From Pseudogymnoascus destructans (lineage: Eukaryota > Ascomycota > Leotiomycetes > Thelebolales > Thelebolaceae), in NCBI RefSeq assembly GCF_001641265.1, contig NW_020167524.1, positions 1,178,001-1,242,000 on the forward strand: a DNA stretch of 64,000 nt. The letters run 5' to 3'. Within the stretch, counting starts at the first letter, position 1. Each line of letters starts with the position of its first letter. A program made the translations under genes and the position numbers. Below, piece by piece: positions 30,337 through 41,107 of the stretch. The notes under the pieces are model-generated. The model did not search any database. It saw only the letters and a list, made by a program, of their open reading frames with translations, and was not told where the DNA came from.

Positions 30337-32511
30337 CTAGGCCTCGTCGTTTTCCTTGAGGGACGCATCCGATTGAAGTTCCACGGCTTCTTCCCAGTGT
30401 TCTTCTGCCTCGGGGTCGTTACGGTCCATTTCCTTGATAGTAGCGTTAAGGGGGCATTTGTCCTGGAAATGGCCAGGCTTGCGACACTTGAAACAGTTTC
30501 CTGAGGGCGCAGGTGTCATACTGACATTCGTTGCACTCAGTTTGCTATCAAACTCAAGAGCAAACTTGGAAATCTCCTCCTCAAACCTACAAGTCACTAT
30601 ACATATTTTGGCTTATCACACCAACAACAAGAGCAATACTACTCAACGATTGCTACAACCATCTATGATTCATTACACGTCATCGCTCCTTAGTTACTGG
30701 GCCGATATGACCACATAGCATATCTCTACAACCCTCTATGATTCATTACATGACATCACTCATACTACCACATGACATATCTCTACCAACTAAAGGCCTA
30801 GGAGCATGAACGATAGCTCTAAAAGCTCCTACGAACCTCTATGATTCATTACATGTCATCGCTCTTTAGTTACCCACAAGATTGGTTAAGTTATGACATA
30901 ATTTGTCTATGACATAATTTGTCTATGACATAATTTGTCTATAGGGGTACTCTGACCTTGGACCTCCTTTTACTTCCTATAGGCTACGAACCTAAGAGAT
31001 GGTTCTATGGGATTCTCTTACGTCGACTACAGTTACCAAGCCTGGTAATCATGGAAAGTCTTGGAAAATGAGAGAACTACACTCCTTTAGCATAAATAAG
31101 ATTGCCCTTTCCTTAAGAAAGGGCAAGCAGACAATACAGTAAATCGACTATCACATACTTCCACGTCTTTTCCAAGCTTCCAAGCATTCATCTTGTTACT
31201 CCTTGTTTCTGAAAAGTCAGTGAGGTGTTAACCTCTGACTTACCCCTGAGTTCCCAGACTCAACATTTGTTGCAACTTGTCTGAACCACTTCACTACATC
31301 ACACACCTGATTGCTGCGTTGTGGAATAGTCTAAGCTACGACCCTTTGGCTCTGTTTTCTAAGACAGTGTGTTGTCTTAGTAAATTCATCCCTTCCTTGG
31401 GTGGCTAGATTCTCACATCTGGTGCACCCACCATTACAGCAGGGACTGCAGTTCTCAGACGTTCCAGTATGGCTGGCTTGGGGAGGAACGCGGTTCGGGT
31501 GAACAGAGCGGATGTGGCTCGAGTCGGCTTCGACGCTGACAACGCCTTTGCCGTATCTGAGGTACGTGTGGATGTCCTTGTGAGAGCGGGTAGCGGATTC
31601 AATTCGTTGTTCTGGCGCCGTTCCTGATCGAAGGTGGTAAGTTCTCGTACCATGGTCTGGTATTCTCCATTCCATTGGTTTTTGATGATCGCGATGCGGC
31701 TGCGGAATTGGGGAGTCAACTTGTTCCACATGTACTGAAACCATTCCGACTCGGAGACTTGTCCTGTGATAGCTGCACTTTGGAAACGAGCCTTGAAGTC
31801 TGGGAAGGTTTCGCTAGCATGCCCTTTCTCTCCCATTTGCAGGTCGTCGAAGAGGTTCCTGGCCTGTTCCGTCTCGTTGCCTGTGAGGTAGTATGAACCT
31901 AGTAGATCCATCATCTCCTCAGCACTGCGGAACCCATTCGTAGCGGACAGGTATTGGGGCTCTAGGTAGGTCTGCGCCAGGCCGGTCGTAGTTCCCCATA
32001 TCAACGCTCTTCTCGACACGTCGGTGAGGTAGTGGTCCTCATTGACTACGAATCGGTCCCGAATCGAAGCGCTCCATTGTAGGAAGGTATGTTCTACCCC
32101 ATCGCTGAGAGGAAGGATTTTTTCAGAGATGGTTGATTTCTTATAGCGATTCGGAGGGTCCTCGGTGTGCATTCGTGACGACCCTGGAATCGATGGAGAA
32201 TGAGTGTTCCGAAGAGGCGGCAATTGAACTGTCTCAGGGGTGTTTCCCCGAGGCGTTCGTTGCTCCGTAGCTTCGATTGTGGGTATGGGGGCGTCCACCG
32301 GCGGTGTGGACGGGATTCTGGTCTGGGATGCCGACAGGATAACTAGTAGATCCTTGACCTCCTGTATCTGTGCTTCGAGGTGGTCCATTCGACTCGGGAT
32401 ATCTTCGGATGGCACAGCGGTCGTAGCTGCAGCGGTGGTTTGTCTGGTAGTCATTCTGGGCAGCTGACCGTCGTTGTCTTGGGGTATGTTTGATGTCGGC
32501 TTTTTCGACAT
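30337..32511 (-). pseudogene. chromovirus gag, split by a solo LTR
   Basis: The likely start is the Met at 32511 (MSKKPTSNIPQ), although the open frame reaches 32697. The capsid part runs to the LTR insertion at 31438 (last gag residues LERLRTAVPA). Gag resumes beyond 30514 with the CCHC zinc knuckle CFKCRKPGHFQDKC and an acidic tail, ending with a stop at 30337. Capsid protein assembles the particle, and the knuckle binds genomic RNA. Removing the LTR and one GCAGG rejoins the two parts. Confidence 0.85.
30514..31438 (+). repeat. solo LTR, family C, 925 bp
   Basis: It starts TGTCATACTGAC and ends CACCATTACA, with perfect 5 bp duplications GCAGG at 30509-13 and 31439-43. It interrupts chromovirus gag just before the zinc knuckle. 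An internal 17-bp unit (GACATAATTTGTCTATG) is present three times near 30895-30945, expanded relative to the other copies. Confidence 0.95.
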
Positions 32512-32868
32512 ATTGCCTCGGGTGTGTATTGGTACTGATACAAAAGAGTTTGACTTCCGGTAGCTCGTAGCTATCAACGCTCTTGTCCACAATTTCCTCT
32601 GTGCTATGAGGGGGTTCTTAAGGATCTCGTATCCTATTTGGCGCCAACGCGTCAGTGACTTTACTAGCTTGTTCTGAAGAATCAAACCCTGATCCACTGG
32701 CTGTCCGTGAGATCTCTGGAATCACGGCTATTTGAAGTCGTCAGGTCTCTCCTCCGAAACATCACCGAGTCGCAGTCGATGGTGTAACGGTAGTTCTCTT
32801 GAGTAGTTCCGGTGTGGGATATTATTTAAGTACAGCCGTCCCCGGCAGGCGTGATCTTTTTTGTATAA

Positions 32869-33134
32869 TGTAAGACACAGGGCACCCAGCTCACAGTAAT
32901 AGCATATGAGAGTGTGAGTCGGAGGCTAAACGGATGCTATCCTATAGGTCTACTACGAAGGATACAAAAAAGATGAAGGGAAAAAAGATGAAGGGGGAAC
33001 CCGTGAGTCATTTCCCTCAAGTACCCGAAACCCCTCCGACTTGGTTAGCCTGCCCAAATGATCACACGTGACCCGCAGCTACTCAGAGTCTGCTCCTGGT
33101 CTGCTCCTTAGAGTGAGAGACGAGAGGGCATCCT
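32869..33134 (-). repeat. chromovirus 5' LTR, 266 bp, last four bases missing
   Basis: It matches the 3' LTR over its whole length except for two, not seven, 15 bp units (75 bp difference) and the absence of the four outermost bases (TACA on the plus strand). After GGCATCCT at 33134 the transposase sequence resumes immediately, and no 5 bp target duplication can be matched to the TCAAG before 22602. Confidence 0.9.
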
Positions 33135-34216
33135 CATCAACGTCAAGACCTGGAAGAAAGCATAACAAAGCTCGAATCACTGTTGTTATTTGTACAAATG
33201 CTTCTGGATCAGATTGGTTTCCTCTATGGTTTATTGGGCATGCAAAAACACCAAGAGCTCTTCGAAACGTTAACATAGGATCTATGGGAGGAGTTTGGAA
33301 GTCAAACAAGAAAGCTTGGATGAATCAGTTCCTTATGGTGGAATGGTTATAAGCCTTTTACTTACATATCGGCACAACAAGGAGTGTACTTCTTACCATG
33401 GACAACTTCTCAGCACATATTGCTGCTATTGAAGCAGCTCCACCTCCTTCAAATATTCGAATTCTCTGGCTTCCTCGAAACTCAAGAAGTCGGTGATCAA
33501 GGTATTATTGGCTCCCTTAAAGCCCATTACCGTCGACAGTGGCTTGAATACATGCTTAATGCATTTGAGAATAACATGAATCCCTTCAACTCTATTAACT
33601 TACACTTCGCTATTTGCTGGCTTCTTCGGTCCTGGCATCATGATGTTACAGATACAACAATATATAACTGCTTCCGAAAAAGCACAATGCTTCGAAACCC
33701 AATACAGCTTTCAATCCAATCTCTTCCAGCACTCGACAACTTGTACAATCAAGTACGAAACTCTGGGCAAATTCATGATGCTATGGATATTGCAAACTTC
33801 CTTAATCCAAGTGAAGAAAATATACATGGTAGTGGAGAGCAGGATCAAGATCAAGAGGCATTACAAGAAGTTCTTTCACATTATACTCAAGATGTTGAGG
33901 ATCCTGGAGCTCAAGATGATGACAAAAGCAGTGAGCAAGTCTTGCTGCCTGTGCCAACAACTCAGTCAGCTTTTACAAGCCACACAAGTTCTGATTGAGT
34001 TTCTTGAGGCTGGGAATAGTGGCGTATTAAGTACGGAGTATTTAAGAACTTTAGAACAGCTTGAGCGGCTTGTCAAGGTGAAGCAGGCAAATGAGGGCAT
34101 TCAAGGCACTTTGGACAGTTGGATAACGTAGTCACGTGTATTTGATACCGCGATAATCTTGTTAACACGATATGAAATTACGGGATGCTATCCATCGTGT
34201 TATCGAGATTTTACTG

Positions 34217-34932
34217 TACTAGCTTTAGCACAGCGCGTTTTAGCGTATTACCAGCCTTCCAAGTTCGGCAGTTGGTCAGTGTACGTCCCTGTTCTCCCCT
34301 CCGCTGCGCCGCTACTGGCGACAATCCCAAGCACATCCAGTCGCGATTTGGATAGTATAAGTAGCAACCCCGCCCGCAAACACACGCAGAAGAAACACAG
34401 ATCCCGACCCGAGTTTCCCGAGATCCAAAGAATCCTCACCGATGACGACCAGACCCTCAAATGAAACAGCGTCGCGCAGAAATTTGTGTTTGTTTGTTGC
34501 TTCGCGTTTCCGTCGTGCGTCCCCCTTGTCAGTCCCGTGCCTCGGCAATGGCATAAATCATAAATAGATCCATTTGTTTGTTTTGTTTGGCACAGGTTAC
34601 GTATATTCCCCCATATGGATTTCTCACATCATCATTCCTTTTCACCCATCGGGATCATGACATGCAAATCGGCAAGGCAAAAACCTGCTGTTTGCCCATA
34701 GTAACACTTCGGGCACGTTACCCCGCTTATGTGAGGTCTTACGGCTGGGTAATGGTCTCTGTTTATCTCGTTTGCCATCATAAATAGATAGCGATGGTAG
34801 GTGTTTGGTTTCTGGTCTGCATCAGTTCACGATCTCGTAGTAATCTATCGTGGTCACTTTCTATAGCTCATCTTTCTTGAACCCTTTCTAGACTCGCTTT
34901 CGCAGCTGTAATCAATCTCCCCCAACCTGACC
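34217..34932. other. intergenic, upstream of the secreted-protein gene
   Basis: No gene is recognised. It is the 5' flank of the gene starting at 34933. A pyrimidine-rich stretch (CTTTCTTGAACCCTTTCTAG) lies about 65 bp before the ATG. No clear TATA box is seen. Confidence 0.5.
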
Positions 34933-35505
34933 ATGATCGTCACCCGCGTCGCGGCTCTCCTCGCGGTCCTCCGCCCCCTTGCCTCCAGCAGCGAGAGGTC
35001 CAGTCCCCCTAATAACCTCCCAGTGCAATCCTATCACACCGGCGCAGGCCTCAACGACGTCGCCCTCGTCTCCGAGGGTGGCTCCGCCGGCTACCTCAAC
35101 GGAACGTACCAGCAGTTCGACCTGAATGGCGCCACATTCCCCAGCGGCCTCGTACTAGCTTATACCGAAACCTACACCAGGTGGTGCGTGCCCTGAATCT
35201 CCCCTGGACCGAGTGTTCAGAACTGATGAGTGGTAACAGGTTGCGCACGGAACTAAATGCCGGCTACGGCGACAAGGGATTCTCGTTCAACGGGAGCGGT
35301 TTGGTCTCTGATAACCCGCAGTTCCAGGGGTGGTTGGGTAGGTCGAACTGGGTCTCCGATGAAGTATTGTGAAGCTGACTGTTTGGTTTTAGCGTGTGAC
35401 TGGAACCACGGTGTTGCGCAGCTGTTCTGGCTGTACTACTTCAGTGACACCAAGCTCCCAAGCAGCTGTTCTAAGGTGGAGCTTCGCCCTGTTGATCTTG
35501 CTTAG
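34933..35505 (+). CDS. small predicted secreted protein, three exons
   Basis: Exons 34933-35180, 35240-35337 and 35393-35505. Introns of 59 bp (GTGGTG ... AACAG) and 55 bp (GTAGGT ... TTTTAG) keep phase and give 152 residues. The N-terminus MIVTRVAALLAVLRPLAS looks like a signal peptide. The mature part is Gly/Ser/Tyr-rich (GYLNGTYQQFDL, DNPQFQGWLACDWNHG) and ends with a second Cys (SSCSKVELRPV); the two Cys could form a disulfide. The layout fits a family of short ascomycete secreted proteins of unknown function (I believe DUF7907), by recollection only. It stands alone between transposons, as many candidate effectors do. Confidence 0.7.
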
Positions 35506-35763
35506 ATTGTGGATGGTAATGAGAAAGTGGACGAGAGCATCGTAGTAATGAGCAACTAGCATAATGTCGAGCCATGAGCCATAATGTTGAACTTATCATC
35601 TATTTATTTGTATCACTTTGTTGTTGTCTTGGAGCAGCTGTGACCATGTTTTGATACTCAAGACGGTTCTGGTGGTAGACCTTTGTTCAGGGTGAGCAAA
35701 ATCTAACTCAAAACTCACGAGTCCGACTCATGGGTTTTGAGTCGGAGTCGCTGACTCATGAGT

Positions 35764-35810
35764 CATAGTCGCGATTTTTCCGACTTAAGTCAGAAAAATC
35801 GCGACTATGA
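35764..35810. repeat. 47-bp near-perfect palindrome
   Basis: Arms CATAGTCGCGATTTTTC and GAAAAATCGCGACTATG flank a short AT-rich centre, ending 3 bp before the hAT terminus at 35814. It resembles the tip of a small inverted-repeat element. Confidence 0.8.
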
Positions 35811-35813
35811 CTT

Positions 35814-37954
35814 CAGTGTTCCCCAAATAGTATTCGAATAGTATTCGGGGTTTTCCCGAATACTCACCATCTGGGAGTATTCGGCGAATACTCATACGAA
35901 TCCTCGCCGAATAGTATTTGAGTATTTTGAGGCTCAACTGTAGTATATAGTAATGAAATATGATAACTGTCTACTCGCTATTATCCTCCTCCTCGTCGCC
36001 TATAACCCCCCAATCCCGTAGGCAGAGTAGATATCGAAGAGTTGAAGGTAATAACCTGTTCCTTTTCTTTGTGACTATATCACCGCCGACACTAAATATA
36101 CGCTCTGACGCTGCCGATGAGGCTGGAGTTGCCAAATAGTCCCCTGCGATCTGTGATATAACTGGATACTGATACTGCTTTGCCTGCCAATATTTGAGGA
36201 TATTAGTATTACGGTCGACACCATTCTCTTTGAACCATCGTCGCCACTCAACTTCCTCAATAGAAGGCCCACGATGCTGATACATCTCGTCGTCGGAATC
36301 AAGTTCTCTTAGAGTCGTTCGCTGCTCAGTTTTGGCAGCAATAGTAGCTTCAATAGCAGCAATCTGTATATCGTTCTCACAGTCTTTATACCGGTTATAG
36401 CAAGCTGCGAACTGTGCTCTTGCCCTATCTCGTTTTACAGCGTCTACACTATTTGGCATATAAAATTCGTATATACTTAAGTTGAATCTTAGGTCACAGA
36501 TAGTAGCAATTGACGAGTGGCTTGAGCCTTGATTTGTCACAAGGTTATAATAAGTATCAAGCTTATTATACGACGCTTTACAAGCTGCGCTAATTGCTGC
36601 TGTTGTCGATGGAGCGTTTTCTATTGCCTTAAGCTTATTTAAAAGCCGTAGATAGTGTGGAATACAGACGTTCAATGTTGGATAATTATCTGCTTGAATT
36701 TGCTCTGCTAATGATGGATTTAAGTATCACGCATACTTAAATCCATCGTTTGCGAAGCACATAAAGCATTGATCGGCTGCTCAAACTTCAAAGCGTTCTC
36801 AAGCATATAATATATTGAGTTCCATCGTACAGGCATATCGAGGGACATTGAATCTGAATACCCATAGCATTAACATAGTTAAAGCTGCTCTGCAAGATAT
36901 TCACCAGAATAAATGGGCTCCTTTATGTATGATATCAAGGACACAGTGCCGGTGAACCCATTCATTATTTATCCAATGAACAGTTATTGCAGCGTGCTCT
37001 GCACCATTCATTGCAGACCATGAATCAGTCGTAAGTGATAACTGTCCGCCCTTTACTATATGAGCCTGGAGTTTTATCTGTAGCTTCATATGGTGGTTGC
37101 AGAATGTCTTGTGTAAATCGCGCCTTAAGGAGCTCGTTGATATAGCTAATGTTGAAGGGCTAAGCTGGTGAACAAGCTGACGAAACGAAGGCCGATCAAC
37201 CAGACTCATTGGTAAGTTATTAGATACAATAAATGCAAGTAATAACTCTCTATATCGAGACGCAAGAACGGATCCTCCTACTCGAGGAGTAAAGAATTGT
37301 TGGGCATTTCGGGCTGTTCTCATATTCGGAGCGCCCTGCAAATCCTGCGAACTCTGACTCTGCGAACTCTGAGCACAATGGAGTTCCTGGTTTTATAGCT
37401 TCATATAATGCAGGATGCATGCTTTCAACATGCCTCCACAAATTACTCGTGATATTCAATGATAAAAGCTTCAGTTTTGGCTTATAATTACAGCCATCTT
37501 GCATACAGACAATCTTCATCGTTGCAGGGCTGGTGCTTAACAATGTTCTACTGAATACATTCTTAAGAACAACGGTGACTGAGTATTTGGGAGTTGTGGC
37601 CGTATTTGTAGTAATGGTAGAGCTATCGACAGCGAAGACTCGAATGGGAAAGGGGGTGGTAGACGCTGAATTTCCCCATCTTCATCACTTGGAATTGCTG
37701 ATAGCTCAGAGTCGCTCATTCTGGTAGAAATATCAATTGGTATATTATCTATGGATCTATTTCTACGGATCTATCTATGAGGGTGGGGTAAAATCTTCGT
37801 AGCTTGGCATCCTGGGCCGTGCTTGCCAAGGACTCGAATAGTATTCGAGTCTTTGGCAAATACTTGCCGAATACCCCAATTTTAGCCTGAATACTGCTCA
37901 TCGCCGAATACTATTCGAAAACCACAAATACTAATACTATTTTGGGGAACACTG
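35814..37954 (-). mobile_element. hAT transposon, 2.1 kb, decayed
   Basis: The left end is CAGTGTTCCCCAAATAG and the right end is CTATTTTGGGGAACACTG, good hAT-type inverted termini. Subterminal CGAATACT-type repeats are abundant at both ends. The expected 8 bp duplication is not seen (TATGACTT on the left, AGCTGTCT on the right), so one flank may have been rearranged. Confidence 0.85.
35971..37719 (-). pseudogene. hAT transposase with BED finger, broken
   Basis: It starts MSDSELSAIPSDEDG at 37719. The BED-type zinc finger lies in another frame near 37450-37510 (VCMQDGCNYK ... RHVESMH). A middle part is at 36901-37341. The C-terminal 234 residues (35971-36675) hold the dimerisation domain (DYLATPASSAASERIF, then TKKRNRLLPSTLR). 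Frame changes near 37540 and 37330 and stops between 36675 and 36900 separate the parts. The N-terminus is related to that of the inverted hAT at 5478-7063, so both belong to one hAT lineage. Confidence 0.85.
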
Positions 37955-38079
37955 AGCTGTCTCGAGTCAGACTCATGAGTCAGTGAGTTAGGAGTTACAT
38001 GATTTTAAACTTAATATCTATTTCAAAATCTCTACTTAAAGGAATACCTTTATGATGCACTTTATAATGTTGTATAGTA

Positions 38080-38250
38080 GAATATTATTGGCTATTAGTG
38101 CAATTAAACAAGACCAATTTCAAAGTGTTCAAGTGGCTGCAGCATCATATGATATCCCTCGAACGCCACTACGTCGACGAATTCAAGGAATGGCTTCCTG
38201 AGGTCGAGGATATACTGAACAAGAGCTGACTCTTCATACAGAGTCAACTT
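38080..38250 (+). pseudogene. N-terminal fragment of a pogo-type transposase
   Basis: One frame reads AISAIKQDQF, then VAAASYDIPRTPLRRRIQG, a psq-type helix-turn-helix like residues 12-45 of the 551-residue pogo enzymes. A TGA follows and no catalytic core is present. Confidence 0.55.
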
Positions 38251-39075
38251 CTGTAAGTTGGGGTAGAGAAATTTATGTAGTTAATTTGCCTCGTTTGGAG
38301 ACTAGACTCACATGTTCTCTCTGAACATTAACTACATAAATTTTGTATTATTTACTGCAAAAAGAAGCTGGTGAAGTTTGTATTGATTGTATTATAATAA
38401 AAGGGTGCCTTCCGTATAGCAGGTGGAGAGACGGTATTGAGCAAGTGAGTACGTGAGCACGTGAGCACATCCGCACGTGCAGGTTATAAACCAGGCAGCT
38501 CTATTTATCAACGGCCTTGGGGCCCCACGATTTAGCTTCTCACTTTCTACTTGTTGCAGGGCTGCTAATCGTCAGGATTACACTACAGTTCAGACACAGC
38601 TGTCATTCAAACGACCTTCGACACTTGCTATGGCGGATGAAGCATCTAGCCAGCACCACAAGCGATGTCATGCTGATGACAGTGCCGTCCAGTTGGTTTA
38701 TCTCACCACCTACATAAGTCCTTTACCGGAATCTTTCCTGTCTACGAGCTCGGAGCCAGTTATGCATGTGGCAGCACGGCAATAGATATGGAGACTACCA
38801 AAGCTGAGATTGTGAATATACGTCATAATATGGATATTGCCTCATGTGACAACATCTGACTAACAGTTGTTGTCCAATGAAGTGAACAACCTCTGACTTT
38901 CGAGGCTTTGAAGTGACCAATGTACAGCAGTGAATGAGGAGAGACGATGCTCTCCTACAAACAGCCCAAGTGCGGCGCGTTGTCTTTGAAGATGTGAGCA
39001 CGGTTGAAGACGCTAGCAAGGCTAGGTGTTACGGCTAGCGTTCACAGCTGCAACCCCATGTGATGGATAACAGAG
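38251..39075. other. no recognised gene; one long hairpin
   Basis: A 16 bp inverted repeat (AATTTATGTAGTTAAT at 38270-85 and its complement at 38327-42) could form a stem-loop, perhaps a relic of a small inverted-repeat element. The frames at 38477-38785 have no domain that I recognise. Confidence 0.5.
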
Positions 39076-39535
39076 TGTCATACTGACATTCGTTGCAGTC
39101 AGTTTGCTATCAAACTCAAGAGCAAACTTAGAAATCTCCTCCTCAAACCTACAAGTCACTATACATATTTTGGCTTCTCACACCAAAACAAGAGCAATAC
39201 TACTCAATGATTGCTACAACCCTCTATGATTCATTACACGTCATCGCTCCTTAGTTACTGGGCCGATATGACCACACAGCATATCTCTACAACCCTCTAT
39301 GATTCATTACATGACATCACTCCTTAGTTACTGGGCTAATACTACCACATGACATATCTCTATCAACTAGAGGCCTAGGAACATGAACGATAGCTCCAAA
39401 AGCTTCTACTCATGATTTATTACACATCATCGCTCCTTAGTTATCCACAATATTGGTTAAGTTATGACATAATTTTTCTATAGGGGTACTCTGACCTTGG
39501 ACCTCCTTTCATTTCCTATAGGCTAGGAACCTAGA
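39076..39535 (+). repeat. family C LTR, 5' half only
   Basis: It matches 30514-31438 from TGTCATACTGAC to about ATAGGCTAGGAACC, then breaks off. 39536-40045 holds no recognised gene. Confidence 0.75.
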
Positions 39536-40044
39536 ATATCTTGTCATTGTCTCGACGCGCGATCTCAGCCAAGAGAATAAGCATTAGGGCTCAAACTTCA
39601 GAGTGGCTTGGTCAAATGTCTGACCAATCCTTACATACGCTCTCGCATAATCGAGTGGCTAGTTCGTCTACCTCTACAATTTCCACACCTAGAGAGAAAC
39701 TTGACAAGTCAAATGCAGAGTTCTCAAGACATCAAGGAGCGGGTTATACTCTCTAATGTAGAGTTAGGAACTCTTTCATAACTTTTGAAAGGTAGTGCCC
39801 AGGGCATTGTTATTAAACATATAAGCAAATAAAATGAAAGAAAGTAGGGGACCATTTGCATCATGGCTGCAGGGTTGACGGGTACGAATCACCAAGCTGT
39901 GCAGAGTAGGTCACTTTCTTAAAGGCGTGGACTGATATGGATCATGATGGGGAAATTAGATGAAAAATTAAGAATGATGATGCCTCTTTCCCATTTAATT
40001 ACTTCCTCTACCTACTTATTAGGCAGACCTAATGCATACATCTA

Positions 40045-40440
40045 AGTGATTCCATCTAGTTGTAGTATTGCGAGACAGTTCTGTGAACTTTCTCTGTGTG
40101 GTTTTGAAAATGCATCCGATGCTCGAGCCAGACGTCACAGATTTGACAATCACTTGGCTCGTTAACTCCAAGTCTTCTAACATGCTTTCTCATAAAGTGC
40201 CTCATTAGGCAGCTAGGACTTGAAAACGAGATGACCCTCTCCCATTGTCAGGTTCAGGTTCCCAAGACATGCGAAGCATATAGTTGGCCTCTTATCCATC
40301 ATAACTAACAATATTGCATGTCTAAGCATGATATCTGCCTCGGACTGTAGCAGTTTTTCAGCTTTGATTACGGAGACGGGTGGAACTAGCCGACTAGTGT
40401 GACTGCTAGTCTGCATCATAGGGGACCGTCGGTTCGGCAC
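40045..40440 (-). pseudogene. C-terminal zinc-finger part of a DUF3435-type protein
   Basis: Minus frames read AILLVMMDKRPTICFACLGN, then, after a one-base shift near 40215, CLMRHFMRKH and CQICDVWLEHRMHFQNH ... VH, a C2H2 finger (C-x2-C-x12-H-x4-H). This arrangement, an Arg-Pro-x2-CF-x-CLGN block followed by a C2H2 pair, is what I know from the C-terminus of fungal DUF3435 tyrosine-recombinase-like proteins. The N-terminal part appears to be at 41478-41656, with two LTRs in between. Confidence 0.6.
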
Positions 40441-40453
40441 CGTCAGTTCAAAA

Positions 40454-40489
40454 TATTTCTAGACTAGACTGCAGTCTAGTCTAGAAATA
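40454..40489. repeat. 36-bp perfect palindrome
   Basis: TATTTCTAGACTAGACTG is followed directly by its exact complement. It lies 18 bp from the solo LTR at 40508 and shares the CTAGA motif with that LTR's target duplication. Confidence 0.9.
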
Positions 40490-40507
40490 CAGACTAAACT
40501 GCCTAGA

Positions 40508-40904
40508 TGTAACGCTGACTTCTAAACGATAGAAGACACAGAGGTTTCTTGTGTAAGGTTGACTTGACAGAGGAGGCAGGGGATTAGACACAAAGGCTTT
40601 CCAAGTAACACGTTACAGTATTGTAAAGAATACTATATTGAGTTGAGCACGAAGCTCCTATCTAAGGAAATACTATCTACTTATATAGTGGCGTCGTGCC
40701 TCATGGGTAATCTGGATAGTGGCGGATAGCTAGATATTCAGGATAGTTCGTGGATAGCTCAACTATCCAATATCCACTAGTTTCTGCAACTATCCATTAG
40801 CCCTGTCACATGGCAGCCTACCCCGCTTGTCCCCTGTGACTCACACGTCACGTTACTAGGCCCTGGCCCTGTAACCATGATGTCATGTTACTGTAGCCGT
40901 AACA
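40508..40904 (-). repeat. solo copia-type LTR (family A), 397 bp
   Basis: On the minus strand it begins TGTTACGGCTACAG and ends AGCGTTACA, with CTATATAAG as the promoter element. CTAGA is present on both sides (40503-07 and 40905-09). Because the neighbourhood is rich in CTAGA, the duplication is convincing but not beyond chance. Confidence 0.85.
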
Positions 40905-41107
40905 CTAGACTAGTGTGGTCCCCTAATGGTTCCTTAGCAGACTGATCATGATCACGTGTATGCAGCACATGGTAGGTAGCTTGAAAATATCTACAATTTT
41001 ACCATATACTACAGAAGCAACGATTACTATGAATATTACTATATAGTAGCTTTAGTAGAACAGTTTCATTAAGTTTCTACCATCTATCTACTTTGAAGAT
41101 GCATAGC

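Larger units (their letters stand above)
22602..33134 (-). mobile_element. Ty3/gypsy chromovirus, with nested insertions
   Basis: The 5' LTR is 33134-32869 and the 3' LTR 22946-22602, both on the minus strand. Gag, protease, reverse transcriptase, RNase H, integrase and a chromodomain lie in that order, which is the chromovirus layout. A purine-rich tract (AGAAGGGGGGTAG on the minus strand) directly precedes the 3' LTR. Nested inside are pogo copy 2 (26527-28584, in polymerase) and a solo family-C LTR (30514-31438, in gag). An antisense multi-exon gene occupies the 3' part (23303-24164). Confidence 0.95.
21650..34131 (+). pseudogene. Tigger-type transposase split by a solo LTR and a chromovirus
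   Basis: Coding blocks: about 21700-22055 (N-terminal DNA-binding part, ending TPEFSYGWI), 22424-22601 (RKRHNIRVH and the first catalytic Asp in YNMDETGLFW), and 33135-34131 (second Asp in LTMDNFSAH near 33400, third in GDQGIIGSLKAHYRR near 33500, and a Gln-rich tail). The reading frame continues exactly across the solo LTR when it and one GATCA copy are removed. A frame change near 33470 and stops near 33350 show independent decay. The DDE core is split by 10.5 kb. Confidence 0.85.
19428..34216 (+). mobile_element. Tigger-type transposon interrupted by three insertions
   Basis: The left end at 19428 reads CAGTAAAATCTTCATAACG and the right end at 34216 is its near reverse complement. Each is flanked by TA. 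Inside lie a pogo element (19452-21509), a solo LTR (22056-22418) and a chromovirus (22602-33134). Subtracting them leaves about 1.83 kb, close to the 1,809 bp of the related element at 48306-50114, which supports the boundaries. Confidence 0.85.

Noticed and set aside
35806..37962. 8-bp target duplication of the second hAT element
   Set aside because: Left TATGACTT and right AGCTGTCT do not match in either orientation.
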